NCBI GenBank assembly: GCA_963978545.1 | Contig: OZ021722.1 | Span: forward strand, 13,231,801 to 13,295,800 | Length of the DNA: 64,000 bases | Source: Linyphia triangularis | Taxonomy: Eukaryota > Arthropoda > Arachnida > Araneae > Linyphiidae | Direction of reading: 5' to 3' | Shown: positions 1-13,030 of the stretch, piece after piece | How positions within the stretch are numbered: position 1 is the stretch's first letter | Layout: each line of letters begins with the position of its first letter | The notes under the pieces: generated by a model | Seen by the model: the letters and a program-made list of their open reading frames with translations, nothing else | Database searches by the model: none | What the model was told of the DNA's origin: nothing | Translations under genes and position numbers: made by a program

Positions 1-910
1 TAGTGAAACTCTCACACGGCCTAAAGAGGGGGGAGAACGACACAAAAAAAAAATAAGAAGCCCACTCCATTCTAAGAATAAAACCTTCCTTCGCTGGTCT
101 GTTTAATTAGAAAATTAATTAACTTATTTGAATGTGCAGCGGCAAATAAAAGTTTTTAAATGAGCAAAAGTACAAGCAATCTCTTTTGTGGAGGGATAGC
201 TAATTAAGATCTTAGTTCTTTACAACATATTGGCGCAGGCGAAATTACTCATTAATATTAAAACCCGTTTGTTTTGCTGATATAATTAAAAGAGATTTAA
301 GAAACACAAAACAATGCCAAAGAAGGGTAGAAAAATCTATTTTTTCGAAGCCTCCGGAGATCTTTGGTGAATTGGGGGGTGCTTACATCGTAATTGGGTT
401 AGACCCTGCTAATTAAATAGATAAGCAAATATCCCAAATGGATATTTTCATTCGCTCCCGGGTAGCGATTGTGCAGTAGGAGCTTTTAAAGAAATCGTGG
501 TCCCAAAGGCCTAGACCAGCATTAAGAGCACGCTTTATTGTTCGTTAAGCCTTTTTCACGTTCGTCCTTAAGACCTATTATGGAAAGTGTGCCCTGTAGC
601 TTCTTGTTGGCAGCGTATTCTTCTACTGTTAGACTTTTATTTTTTTCACGGCGCACAAAAAAGCTCTTTCGGTACGCTTTTCGAGATTAATTTAAGAGGG
701 GAGTGTTGTTGTTTTTTTGTAGTGTTGTGGTTTATTTTTCCTTTTTTGGTCAAATTGCTTAATTTATAGATTTTGTTTGTAGGTGGAGTGTTACAGGACG
801 AGAAAAAAGGTTTATACAACAGCTAAATTGACTCTGCTGCCTTGCCTCTTCTTCAAAGTGATTTAAAACAACTTATCATTTTTTATTTTTTTTTATTTTC
901 AATTATCCTG
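1..910. other. No gene seen
   Basis: Several TTAATTAA-type homeodomain-like words occur (about 105-125) but no repeat or coding signal was recognised. Confidence 0.5.
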
Positions 911-919
911 TAAGCAATA

Positions 920-1089
920 ATATGCCTACCAAACGGTACAGTGGTTAGCATGCTAGCTTCTAGACCGCGAGGTTGCGGGTTCCGAGTCCCGTGTTAGGCA
1001 TGGGTGTTTGTAAATGTATGTTGGCTTGTCTAACTCTTATAGCCCTCGTGTTGCTGACGGTGCCAGATAATCTGAAAACAACCAACCTA
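920..1089 (+). mobile_element. SINE-A copy 1
   Basis: tRNA-derived retroposon. The head has an A-box-like AGTGGTTAGCATGC and a B box GGTTCCGAGTCCCG (one extra C). The body has CCCTCGTGTTGCTGACGG and GCCAGATAATCTGAAAACA, with an AACC-type tail. TAAGCAATA flanks both sides (911-919, 1090-1098). The body carries an internal deletion after CTTGTCTAA. Confidence 0.93.
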
Positions 1090-1111
1090 TAAGCAATATA
1101 AGGCAGGTAAA

Positions 1112-1400
1112 ATGTATTGCATTCGGTAAGGGAAAAAAAAATTTCCCCTACACTTTTGGAACGTCTCGATTTCAAAAAGGCGGTCGTGGAGAAAAAAGCC
1201 TGTAGGTCCGTATGTGGTCAGCATAAATCCGAAAGGGATTGAACCAGCGATGTTTAAATTTTGCATACGGGTTAATAGTAGACATGGGACCCACCATTAA
1301 TGTTTTCATCAAAATTGCGCATGCGCATTAGGTAAAGCACTTGAAAAATTTATGTTTTTAACAATTGCTAGAAAACGGTTAGAAATGAGTATACCTAAAA
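1112..1400 (+). repeat. Dispersed repeat R1, degraded copy 1
   Basis: GCATTCGGTAAGG, TTTTGGAACGTC-CGATTTCAAAAA, GTGGTCAGCATAAATCCGAA, ACCATTAATGTTTTCATCAA and a GCGCATGCGCAT stretch align with the first half of the other copies. The start hairpin is missing. Confidence 0.75.
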
Positions 1401-3166
1401 AAAAAAAAATGTGACATCTTTACCATCCCCATCCACCCAGCAAACTAACAGCACACTACCAGGTAAATAAACTTAAACCTGTCCTCTCCCCCTTCCACCA
1501 AATCTTTTGGTGCAGGCGTCCAAAGGACCGAGGGGTACGGAATAGCCTTAATGCTAACGATTTCTTAATGGCAGTTTGATGGTATCTCGTTTTTTCCTCC
1601 CCCCTCCTGCTCACTATCATCCTTGGAAGTGCAGGTCTGAGAAATCCAAAGATTTTAAAGGAAGAACTGCAAACTTTTTTCTTTATTTTTTTTTGTAATA
1701 TTAATTCCCCTAATAAAGTTGGGACGGAAGAAAAAGGCTGTTGGTGTCTAAAGTATGTTTAGGAATTTAATGGCGTCTTTTGTGAGTCATTAGCGTTTCG
1801 GGTCGCCAAGAGGGAGTTTCCGGAATTCTTCCGCTCGAAGTTGCCTCGTCCGGGGGGTAATTAACGGAATTTCGCGTGCCGTAGCGGATTTTGAGCAACA
1901 GCCCTATGGTATAGCGATTAGGGGTTGGATTGTGGAAGGTGTAACTGAGCTGGCAATCAGCGGAAAGTCTTTAAAAACGATTCGAATTTGATGAGACAAA
2001 CCTCATTAAGTTTCGGTTTTGAAAAACTGTCCAGTTCTACTGTCGGATTGTGACAGTTTCTGTCACTAAAAGGACGCTTCTGCAGATGTTTATATTGCTG
2101 TACATTTTGTCCAGATGTCAAGTGTGCAGAATTTGGAATAATTTAATGATTAAAATATCCTCTGATTAAAGTTGGCGACATGCAATAACAAAAGTCAGGC
2201 TTTCTCGCTGCATTAAATTATTGAAAGAAACTAAAACGAGCTTCTGAATGAAAAAGAGGCTGTTTTTATAAATTACTATGGGGCTCCCTCCCCTGCTGGC
2301 TAGCGTATGCCGAATCCCAAGCACGCTTTGGTTGAGGAATGCTACTAAAACATATAGTAATTGAAAAACATTCGTAAGTGAAACTTTGTGACGCAATCAT
2401 GGAAATCAATACATAATGAATTACTATTCTTAAAATATCATATAATCTTTACAAACAATGGCGATCAAATCGATATCCATTCTAACCGAAAACCAACTCT
2501 CAAAGCCAAGGTTGCCTAAATTTCAGTCATAGTATCTTGACTACAATTAGACTATGGGACAAGAGATAAAAAAACGCTTACAAAAAGATTTCGTTTGCCA
2601 TCAAACAAAACTACAAAAATTTGTTACTTAAGCATTTTAATGACTACATTTTAACGAAAATGACGATGTTCCCCCTTTTAAGTATGCACATAACTTATAA
2701 AATAACAGCTATATTGAGAACTATTTTTCCTGACTTGTTTGCAGACATTATTAGAATCGCCATGAGATGTCGCTGTCAAAATTATGTCAAGATTTAAAAA
2801 ATAGCATTATTAACACTTTAAGTTATTTTTTTTATATCACCCATTATCATGAAAAGTATTAATACGATCTTAAACATCGTTTTATATTCATTTTTTGATT
2901 ATATTTTCTCTATATTTAAACATGCGTTGTAACCTTCCACCATTTGTTATTGTTTACATTCTGCCATAGAGACTTTAAACGAATTCAAATAGCTATCTGA
3001 AAACTGCATTTCAAGCTTTATTTATGGAAATCATTTGGCTTATCAAAAATAGAAAATTATAAAAAAGAGAAAATAATTATTTCATAATACATGTATGAAA
3101 AACGATCTAGGTATAATTACTGAAAATTGTGACAAAATTGGGGTACTAATACTCTTATCAGGCTTA
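1401..3166. other. No gene seen
   Basis: The block 1750-1960 is GC-richer than its surroundings, with no open frame of note. The rest is AT-rich and unrecognised. Confidence 0.5.
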
Positions 3167-3417
3167 ATCCTAGTATACGTTACACGATGAATTTGGCGAC
3201 ATTGGTGATGATGCATATGCTTTTTTTCATGGTATGTTTTATGTATTTGCCATCTTCAGGTTACGATTTTCTATGTTTTTGCCTGCGCAAATTCTTGGCG
3301 ACAATCGTAAAAACGTTACTTCGGCATTGGCAACAATTTGGCGATAAAAGCATCAAGTCATTTCTGCGGTAGCGATATTTTTCAAAATCGCGCCAAGCGT
3401 GTAACGTATACTAGGAT
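3167..3417. mobile_element. MITE with perfect 20-bp terminal inverted repeats
   Basis: ATCCTAGTATACGTTACACG at 3167-3186 is perfectly repeated in inverse at 3398-3417. The 251-bp element has no transposase. Its interior holds several GGCGA words. A short open frame inside (3187-3372) is judged a chance frame. The exact target duplication is unclear. Confidence 0.85.
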
Positions 3418-4477
3418 TTTACCCTCTTATCATTCTATACCATTATTATTTTATTGCCCAAATTATTATTTTTGTAACTGATAAAACTGTAAGGATTTTC
3501 TTTATTTTTAAAATACACTGATGTTTTATAATTTATACATGTTCTTATAATACAATAAAATGATGACTAACTAAACACTAATAACTGACAATAACTAAAT
3601 GATGACAACCGTAAACATTGAATTGAAAGGTAAACAAACGGCGGAAGAATACAAAATTCATTCCTATGCGAACTAAATAAAAATAAAACACAAATATTAA
3701 GTGTATGAAGACCCAAATTAATATTTCGAATAGTATAAAATGAAATAAAAAGTAGGAAATTATTATAAAAAAACAGTTTGTTAAATTTTTAACTGAAATT
3801 TGACTGCGCTATCTTAGTAGCAGTTTTACTAATGGCTGTAAACAGAAACCAAAATATAGTCCTCTATAAAATTGTTTTTCTCTAAATAATGTGCACATTT
3901 AAGTGCGGGAACATTGATATTTCAGATGGAATTAGATAAGTACAATAGTTTAATAAAAAAATTATGTAGGGACAAAACATGGCAAACGGAACTGAACGAT
4001 ATTGGTGTTCGTCCCACGGACTAAATCTGCAAAATAGTTATTTTGTGTATTAAATGAGAATTTTGCAAGTGACATCACAGGTTAATTACTTTCTGACGTA
4101 ATAACGTCTATATAATGATATAATGATTTGTTACTATTCTTGTTTGGAATATTATGTTACAATTTGTCACATTCTAAGCAAGTGCATATTAAGCATTTGT
4201 ATAATAAGAGTCTTATAATATAGTGACAATCAAACGTTTCAAATAATTTCCAAAGTTCAAAAAAGAACGATTTAAAAATAATACGTACATCCAAGTTGGA
4301 TCATTGACCTATTCGCAATGTTTTGAAAATAAGTAAATCAATATCGATAATGTTTTTAAATACTAAATGCTGTGATGGGGCACTAGCATGTAACAAGTTT
4401 GCGTTTCCAATTCAATCCTACTTCTAATTCTACTCCGCAAAAGGTTCATAAAATATCACGTGAAATTTTTGAATACT
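3418..4477. other. AT-rich, nothing recognised
   Basis: No open frame, repeat match or RNA gene was seen. Confidence 0.5.
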
Positions 4478-5165
4478 AAAAAAATACTGCGCCCAAAATT
4501 TTTATGTGAAAATGAGAATAATAAATAATATTCCCAAACTTTTATGTGACAATGAGAATAATAAATAATATTCCCAAACTTTTATGTGAAAATGAGAATA
4601 ATAAATAATATTCCCAAACTTTTATGTGAAAATGAGAATAATAAATAATATTCCCAAACTTTTATGTGAAAATGAGAATAAGTAATACTGTGCCGAAAAT
4701 TTTTATGTGAAAATGAGAATAATAAATAATATTCCCAAACTTTTATGTGAAAATGAGAATAATAAATAATATTCCCAAACTTTTATGTGAAAATGAGAAT
4801 AATAAATAATATTCCCAAACTTTTATGTGAAAATGAGAATAATAAATAATATTCCCAAACTTTTATGTGAAAATGAGAATAATAAATAATATTCCCAAAC
4901 TTTTATGTGAAAATGAGAATAATAAATAATATTCCCAAACTTTTATGTGAAAATGAGAATAATAAATAATATTCCCAAACTTTTATGTGAAAATCAGAAT
5001 AAGTAATAATGTGCCGAAAATTTTTATGTGAAGATGACAATAATAAATATAGTGCTCAAATTTTATGTGAAAATGAGAATAATAATTACTGTGCCTAAAT
5101 TTGTATGGTAATATAAGGATAATAAATACTATGCCCAAAATTTTGTGTGGAAATGGGGATTTTTG
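4478..5165. repeat. 40-bp minisatellite, about 17 units
   Basis: The unit reads TTTATGTGAAAATGAGAATA then ATAAATAATATTCCCAAACT. Most inner units are identical. Variant units with GTAATA-TGTGCCGAAAA occur at about 4682 and 5003, 321 bp apart. Units beyond 5000 are degenerate. Non-coding. Confidence 0.96.
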
Positions 5166-5506
5166 ATAGTTATGTTCCTGCAACTGCTGAGGAATTTTGC
5201 CCAATTAAAGCACACCCTATGAAACATCTTGGAACGTTGTGATAAGTCACAAGCATTCATTACTTGTCAGTGACATAGCCCTCATACTACTATAATCATC
5301 ATACTACTAAGCATTCATAATACTACATCTGACAACACATCATTTTTTCTTTTGATCATGGAGAAGAAATATGTATAAGAAAAGAAAAAAAGAAAAGAAA
5401 AAAAAAAGAAGGAAAAAAAAAAAAAACTTTTTATCTAAATTAGTCACGTATTAAATTAGTCGCAAATGTGTCACTATTTTAACATTCCGAGTTTTGCTTA
5501 TTTTTT

Positions 5507-6061
5507 TACTTTCAATTACCCATATGTATATATACACATAGGGTAATAAAAGTATAGAATTCGGTCAACAACAAAAATTCGATTTTCTTTGCATTTCTCC
5601 ACGTTTTGGAACATCCTGATTTCAAAAAAGTGATCTGGAAAAAATTCCCGACTGTGTGTGTGTTTGTGGTCAGCATAACTCTCGAACAAATTGACCAACG
5701 ATGTTCAAATTTGGTGTGAGAGTTAGTGGCGGCAATGGCCTACCATTAAGGTTTTCGTCAAAATCGCGCATTCACATAAGGTAGCTGCCATTGAAAAAAC
5801 ATGTTTTTCAATTATTGCGAAAAAACGGCTCTAACAATTTTGATAAAAATCGCTGTGGTAATGCCTCTTAAGGTTTTCTAAACATCCCCACCTCCAAAAT
5901 TCCAGTACAAATATTTTAATGGCGTAAAATGTTAAAAAATTGACATAATTCTCTTTCCTTGAGTATACCTCATCAACGATCGTTTATTCTTCTCCTCTCA
6001 ATTTCGCTTATAATAAAAGATAATATAAGGATTGTTCGAAAAGTACATCACCATTTTAGCG

Positions 6062-6101
<40 letters not shown>

Positions 6102-6209
6102 CTCATTTAAGATTTAAAGCAAAAAATATCGCCAAACTGGCCATTTTTTCTAAGCGAATGACGGAAATATAAAAATGGTAAATAACACAAATCCACATAA
6201 ATATTATAG
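5507..6209 (+). repeat. Dispersed repeat R1, copy 2
   Basis: Starts with a hairpin (TACTTTCAATTACCC... GGGTAATAAAAGTA) and continues with GTATAGAATTCGGT, GTGGTCAGCATAACTC, TTACCATTAAGG-like, AAAATCGCGCAT and CATCCCCACCTCCAAA. It ends CACAAATCCACATAAATATTA. A T-run (6067-6094) lies near the end. It matches 47822-48480. Probably a transposable element of unknown class. Confidence 0.88.
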
Positions 6210-6211
6210 TA

Positions 6212-7247
6212 CTAGCTGAATACCCGTGCTGCGCTACGAAATTTTACCATTAGCATTTTAGCGATCAAAAGACATTCATGTATTCTACACCTCAGACGTT
6301 TGCTCCCTTTTCGATCCCGACAAATTGATTTATCAAAATAGGAACTTTCCTTTGTTGACATTTTAAACGAAATTTATAATTGTGAATAGTAAACTGGAAT
6401 AGTTTATTGTGTTTATGTTTGCTCTTAGTTCTAAATTTCAAAGTAGTAGCTGTATTGGAATTAAGTTAATTAGACATTAAGTTAATCCTCGTATAGTTTC
6501 AATGTTGCGTCGTCTTTTCATCCCTTAAAAATTCGTTAATCGATATTGGAAAGACTTATATTTTTAACATTTGCAAAAAAATATCAGAAAAATGACTACA
6601 TTGGAAGAGGAACATTCGGATATCCCTCGTTTGGAACATTTAACCCCTTTTCGACCCCTTAAAGTGTGTTAATCGAGATCGGAATAGTTTACTTTTTCTA
6701 TTTTTACCATTGTTGATATTTGTGCCGATTTTCAGAGTTGTGACTATGTGGGAAGTAGGATTTTCGAATGTCCCCCGTTTGGAACGTTTAACCCCTTTTC
6801 GACCCCTTAAAGTGTGTTAATCGAGATCGGAATAGTTTACTTTTTCTATTTTTACCATTGTTGATATTTGTGCCGATTTTCAGAGTTGTGACTATGTGGG
6901 AAGTAGGATTTTCGAATGTCCCCCGTTTGGAACGTTTAACCCCTTTTCGACCCCTTAAAGTGTGTTAATCGAGATCGGAATAGTTTACTTTTTCTATTTT
7001 TACCATTGTTGATATTTGTGCCGATTTTCAGAGTTGTGACTATGTGGGAAGTAGGATTTTCGAATGTCCCCCGTTTGGAACGTTTAACCCCTTTTCGACC
7101 CCTTAAAGTGGGTTAATCGAGATCGGAATAGTTTACTTTTTCTATTTTTACCATTGTTGATATTTGTGCCGATTTTCAGAGTTGTGACTATGTGGGAAGT
7201 AGGATTTTCGAATGTCCCCCGTTTGGAACGTTTAACCCCTTTTCGAT
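6212..7247 (-). mobile_element. 5'-truncated copy of the minisatellite-bearing Helitron
   Basis: The 3' end (CTAG at 6212-6215 followed inwards by the inverse of GCAGCACGGGTATTCAG) matches the element at 37621. The 148-bp landmark recurs at 6731, 6879, 7027 and 7175. The array stops abruptly at about 7247 and the Helitron 5' end is missing. Confidence 0.85.
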
Positions 7248-7646
7248 TGATTCAAAATACTGGAATTCAGAAGCGAGATTGTTACTCACACATGCAAAAC
7301 AACTAAATGCTGTGGATGTCACTTAAGGCGACTGTGGATGCATGCTTTTGGAAACGTACTAAAAGGTCATATCAAGCCTGATTCCCATTTGAAAATTTAA
7401 TCTGGAGTACCGAAAATGACAACAGGAAGTCAATTTGTAATTCTTTAAACCTAAACTATAAATTACTACAAGTATATAGTCATGTATCTATTTAAAGATC
7501 GATAATATTAATAGATTTAAAAAAAAATACAATCAGATGCTCGCAAAGGATTTATTGTAAGACGGTAGTCATTCTTTAAGTAGCTGCTATCTTGTCTGAG
7601 AATTGAAATATCAGATTAGCACCTGAATATTTGATAAGAAATGAAA

Positions 7647-7878
7647 GCCTTTAAGAAGCAAAGTGCTCTAAGTGACTTTTCTTAACTTTTGAGAAAATAC
7701 ACTTTGAAGTTTCTTATCTATATTAAATTCTATGGAAACTAGTGATATCTTCCTTCTAGAAGTTAGTATTAGAACAACAAATAATTTTCATACACATTTA
7801 ATATAAATAAAGAAACTTTTAAAGTGAATTTTCTCAAAAATTAAGAAAAGTCACTTAGACCTCTTTTGTTTTCAGGCC
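7647..7878. mobile_element. Small MITE with ~75-bp inverted ends (uninterrupted copy)
   Basis: The left arm contains CTAAGTGACTTTTCTTAACT and the right arm its near-exact inverse, both followed inwards by ACTTTAAAGTTTCTTAT-type sequence. The same element, split by a Tc1 insertion, is found at 20325-22564, which shows what the empty site looks like. Confidence 0.85.
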
Positions 7879-9660
7879 ATCAAACTTTTTTGCCAAGTGT
7901 ATCAACATACTCCCAGTCTTAGCATTTTTTTTTTTTTTTTTTTAAATTAAAAAAGCACAAACTTTTTTTTTTTAAATATAATTTTGAAAATACCCAAACA
8001 GGTATTTAATCGCAGTTTTAATTCATGAACTGAATAGTCTTGTAAGAGTCTCAGAGTTCTTGGAGAAAACAATTTGAAACACACACACTTTTTACCAATT
8101 TCCATTTATTAAATAATCCCTCAATTTAACCACAACAACAATTACGTTAGCCTACCTAAAAATATATTTAAACTTTAATCCTTTCAAAATCCTAATTACA
8201 AAATCATTGTTCTAGATCTTCTCAAATCCCCCCCCCCCCCTCTTCTCCCCTTATTCATCCCTCATTAAATTTCGAGACGAAGTGGAGTTTTTCTTGGCCT
8301 TTCACCCCTCCTCAAAACGAATTACCTCAAAACGTAAAAAAGTGCACAGCTCGAAACCCCATTAAAAGCATGCTCTTTTTATACCACAGCCACTAATTAA
8401 AACTTAAGAAAGCCCCATCCGTAAAAAGAGCTCATTTAAAAGGGGGGGGGGAAGAAAAGGGAAATTTTTTCCCTTTTTCCCTACTAAAACTCTTCCCATC
8501 TCAAACCTTACCTTTTCACATAACAAAACAAGGTCCCACAGTGAGGCAGGGCTAGTTGTTCCAATTCCACTAATTACAGAAACCATAGGCATAAGCAAAA
8601 GTGGGAAGGGGGGGGGGGTGACAAAGTAATGGGGGGAGGGAGGGTAGACAATGCGAGAGATAAATTGATTTTCTATAATTATGACGAGTTAATTAACGGA
8701 GAATTCGTTAATTTCTTACAGCGGTCATTAATTCAGGGAGAGGGGACTTGGGCATTGTCCCCAGTCTGGGGAAGGTACTTCAAGGAGTGGTAAAATTTCC
8801 TTCGGTTTTCCGAAGAAGAAGAAAACTTTTGTATCTCCCCCCACTAATTAAGTAATTGCTGACGAAAGGTTTGTTCGCAAATTTTGTGGTCTGGAGGGGG
8901 ATAGGGGGAGGGAAGGGGGGGGGGAATTATTTATTAGTGCTTTGGCAAGAGATGACACAAGGACATTTTCGTTTTGTTTAAAAATGGCAATGATAATAAT
9001 GGCGGAAAAATCAGTTTCAATGTTCGTGAGTAATTTATGGTTGTGTAGGGGAAAGTGGGGGTCGGGAGGGAGGGATGTTCTATTGTTCGAATAGGAGAAA
9101 ATCTTTGTGTTTTGTTCGAATTGACAAGTTGTTGTTTGTTCGTGGGGGGGGGGGGGAGAGAAGTAAGGAATAATTTGAAGAGTTCTTATACTTGTTCGAA
9201 AGTTGCGGGAAAAGGGTTTTAGTCAAGGGAATGTTTCATTTGTTCGAATGAGGGCTTTCGATAAGAATGAAATATTGATAATTAAAGTGTCGTTTTGTGG
9301 TCTTTCGCGATAAATGAAAGTCGAGAATAGCAATAAAAGTAATTAGAAGGAAAACGTGTGTTTCATTCTTTTAAAGTGCGTGGACGACAAGATTTATTAA
9401 TTGTAGTTTCTGCAAATTCAGTTTCTGTCCTGTTGGATGTGCTTTCACAGGGTTGGAGGTGGAATTGTTTTGGGAAGAGATAAGTCATATTTTGAAAGAT
9501 ACAAGATTCGAATGCGATTACATAAAACGGTATTTAGAGTCATAGAATTTTAAAGTTGAATGCAATGTGGGAAGTTGACGTGCGAGGGATGTAGAAATCA
9601 AATGGTAAAATGTAAATGATCGGCTTGGGTCGAAGAACAATTTACCCTATGCCTTAAGTC
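7879..9660. other. Unrecognised, rich in G and C homopolymers
   Basis: Runs of 9-13 C or G occur near 8228, 8442, 8609, 8914 and 9145. The words TTGTTCGAA and GTTCG recur at 9076-9245. No coding signal. Confidence 0.5.
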
Positions 9661-9675
9661 AAAGTCCATTAAAAA

Positions 9676-9800
9676 GTTTTGTCGTTGTCGTCGTCATCAT
9701 TATCATCATCGTTATCATCGTCATCGTTATCATCGTCATCATTATCATCATCATCATTATCATCGTCATCGTTATCGTCATTATTATTATTATTATTATT
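9676..9800. repeat. Trinucleotide repeat (ATC/GTC/ATT)n
   Basis: Imperfect CAT/CGT/TAT triplets. The open frame across it (a Met/Thr/Ile stretch) is low-complexity artefact. Confidence 0.95.
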
Positions 9801-11440
9801 CGAGTTTTATAAAACATTGATACATCAATACAACTGAACAACACGAGCATACAGATCTTTTTATTCAAGCAGGTAGAGCACGCGCATGCGCATACAATGT
9901 CTTTTTCGCGCATGCCCTAACATTAAATGGGAACGGACACCGGGGCACACTTTTGACCAATTGAAAACAATACCTTTGAGTTTAAGGACCAGGATTATAA
10001 ATTTTGTATGCGTCCTAGTGATGTCTTTCGAGAAAAAAAATGTCTAATAAGTAAAAAAAGTAATCTAGTTTTTGAAAATGAACCTATGATGACACCAATT
10101 ATAGAACAGCTATTAAGAGCTTTATTCCGTTGTTTTCTTTTTGTTTCAAAATTTCGTTCACATAGTTTGCTGATAAGATCCAACCTGTAAATATAAAGAG
10201 TACATACAAGTCCATAAAGAAGTCCTTACAAGTCCTTAAAGGTCAATTTTCAAACGATATCTGGTGACGTTCGATTGTATTGAGGTTGTTTTTCCTGGAC
10301 CTATATTTTAAACTCTTTGATATGTAGAACCTTAGAATGTATGCATGTATCTCTTACGACAGGATGTAGATGGTTTTTACAAGGGTTAGGTCAAATTATA
10401 GGGACTATATATATCTGAGCTTAAGCTTAATGTTAAGTTCTGCATGCATTTTCTTGTTCAAATTAAATCCGTTTTCCATTCATGTAAATGTATATATATG
10501 TATGAAAACGTAACTGCTGTTCAGTAAAATTTGGTTTTATTGGATAGAAAAAATGCCTGGGAGAATTTCGATTCTGAATTCATTAATTGTTACCGGATAT
10601 TATTTGCTAGAAAATTTGATATTATTGGAATGAACTTTTATGGAATTTTTAGGAAATATTGAATTCTAAAAAAAAAAAAAATATGTATTAAATTTAAGTG
10701 TATTTATGAAACTATGCAAAAAATTTGCATTCCTGACTCATTTGAAAACTTTAAATATGTATAGAAAAAAACTACTTTGTTAAGAAATTAAATTTTGATA
10801 ATTATATTTCTAAGAATATTATATAAATAGGCATTGTTTTAACAATTGTTCGACTTTCTATATCTTTCCCTCATTCTTTTTAAAAATAATGTCTATTATT
10901 TAGAGTCGATAAGTTAAACGTTTTACTTTTATTGTTTGAATATCAAGAACTCTTATTTCGTTAACGTTTTTATTCAAAGTTATTCCTAATAGACATGCCG
11001 TGCCATCTATCGGACAAGTTAGCATATTTTTCTCTTTACTCCTGCAGTAATTTACGAGTCTTTCTTTTCGATTTATAAATTTTATTATTTCTTCTTGCTT
11101 ATTCATTGAAATAATTAGCTTGTTTCGGAATTTAAAATTTATTCTCAGTAAAATTGTCAATAGAGGCGATTTGTGTTGAGTATTTTCTTTAAAATATTCG
11201 CAATGATCCATTTTATGAAAAGAAATTCTACTTTCAAATGGGATTTGTTTTGTTTGGTTCTTATTTATTTTAATATCAGGGTCAAAATATTTTTATTTTT
11301 TTGCCCAAAAGGATTCTTCTTCGCAACTTATTTTTCTTCTATTAATTTCGTAAAGATGGATTGTTGTATGGATACAAATCTATTGTTAACTTATATAAAT
11401 TTTATTTAGATACGTATAAAGTAGTAACATTTAATTTCGT

Positions 11441-11473
<33 letters not shown>

Positions 11474-11746
11474 TCTTGTGAAATATTTATTAATATTTCG
11501 TAAACATAGTCATTTTTACCAATTAAAATTAAAACGTGAAATCGAAGACAATTTCTTAAACTTAAGTATATTTACATTTACTTTAAGTACTACTTTACTT
11601 TAAAGAATGTCTGAAAATAAAATTTTTAGTCTGAATTATTCTGTAGGAAATAATCATTTTGATATAAAAAAGGAAAGATTTTGGCAGTGACTTATAGATG
11701 GGGCTTTAATAGATAAAATTAATCTTTATTTTTTTTATTTATTTAT
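9801..11746. other. AT-rich, nothing certain
   Basis: A 103-codon minus-strand frame (11211-10900) is Lys/Asn/Ile-rich and matches nothing I know. Part of 9820-9970 (ACCGGGGCACACTTTTGACC) resembles 17045-17125, so an old repeat may be present. Confidence 0.45.
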
Positions 11747-12437
11747 TTAAAGGGACATGGTACACAACTAGTTTCAGAAATTGTACCATTAAAATTTAAA
11801 CTACAGTAATTTTACATTGTGTTGATGGTAAATAAACATAATTTAACATACAAAAATATTTTGAATAAATAATTTTTGATTAAATCAATTTATTTAAATT
11901 TTTTCAAACTTTTTTAGAGATGCTACTCCTTCTACAATTTTAAGTATTTTTCCAATAAATTTTCACAATATATTCGTATTATAATTGTTAACAATAGTTA
12001 GAATGGATTTGAAGATGCAAGCTATGGAAAAGGTTTTATATGTTTTTACACTAAAAACAACAGGTTTTTTTTTTAAGTTTTCAACTTTTTAATTAAAAAA
12101 AAAAAAAAAAAAAAAAAAACATAGCACACCTTATTCTATACTAACTTTTGTTTATCAGATACACTGTAAAAATTTCCAGTCCTAACTAAATTTAGAAAAA
12201 AGCCTTAGGGATGTAAACGACTCTCAAACTGAAATATAACGAACTGAGAAAAACAGTGTTAAAGATTTCTTTTTCAGCTTTGATAGTGTGTGAGGGTTTA
12301 GAAAATACAATATAATTTGTTATCTATCAAAGGTACAAATATAAATTTTTGCACAGCTATTCAGAAAGATATTCTCCACATTATGGGATAAAAATTGAAA
12401 AATTGACATTTTCGTCATTTTTACCATGTCCCCTTAA
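11747..12437. mobile_element. TTAA-flanked MITE with AGGGACATGGTA ends
   Basis: TTAA at 11747-11750 is followed by AGGGACATGGTA, and TACCATGTCCCC precedes TTAA at 12434-12437: 11 of 12 terminal bases are inverted matches. The 0.7-kb interior is AT-rich with a poly(A) run near 12095. No transposase fragment was seen. It is a different family from the neighbouring 12574 element. Confidence 0.75.
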
Positions 12438-12573
12438 AATGAATAATTACTTTTAAGGTATTATGATACCTGTTCATATCCCTACTTTAGAATGCAACAT
12501 TTGCCACATTTGGTTTCGAGGATCGGGACATTCCACAGTTTTGATATTCTGTAACTGGTAAAATTTTATTCAT

Positions 12574-13003
12574 TTAAGGGGAAATCCTAGTAATGATTAT
12601 TCTCTATTACTCTCTATGATACAATCTTCTAGCCCAGTGCATTTAGAAACTACTTTCTATAAATCCTTCAAATTTGGTGAGTAGATACGAAAATTATCAC
12701 TTAATGAAATAACATAAATCGTTTTCATTTAATGTCTATCTATTATGAATGAAAAATTAAAGAGCAAATACAAAACCAGGTGGAGCCACTGCAAATGCAT
12801 TGACGTAAGGTTTTCAAATTTAAAATAGAATATATTAGACGCCATTTTCGAGTTTTTAATTTATGTCATTTCATTAAGTGATTTTTTTCGTACCTACTCA
12901 CCAATTGTCAATGTTTTGTATAAAGTAGTTTCTAAATGCACTGGGCTAGAAGATTGAAACATTGCGAGTGTAGGAAATAATCTTTATTAGGACTTCGTCT
13001 TAA
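12574..13003. mobile_element. TTAA-flanked MITE, copy 1
   Basis: The element runs 430 bp including TTAA at both edges, with ~140-bp imperfect inverted ends starting roughly TTAAG-GAARTCCTA. The centre is AT-rich and non-coding. A solo LTR begins only 27 bp beyond its right edge. Confidence 0.85.
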
Positions 13004-13030
13004 TGAAAAAAGCACAATTTGTATAAATAA

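Noticed and set aside
4478..5165. CRISPR-like array of regular repeats
   Set aside because: Units are contiguous with no unique spacers, and the surroundings are eukaryotic.
9659..9913. 84-residue frame rich in Met, Thr and Ile
   Set aside because: Translation of a trinucleotide microsatellite.
10900..11211. 103-residue minus-strand frame
   Set aside because: Low-complexity Lys/Asn/Ile composition expected by chance in AT-rich DNA; no recognisable motif.
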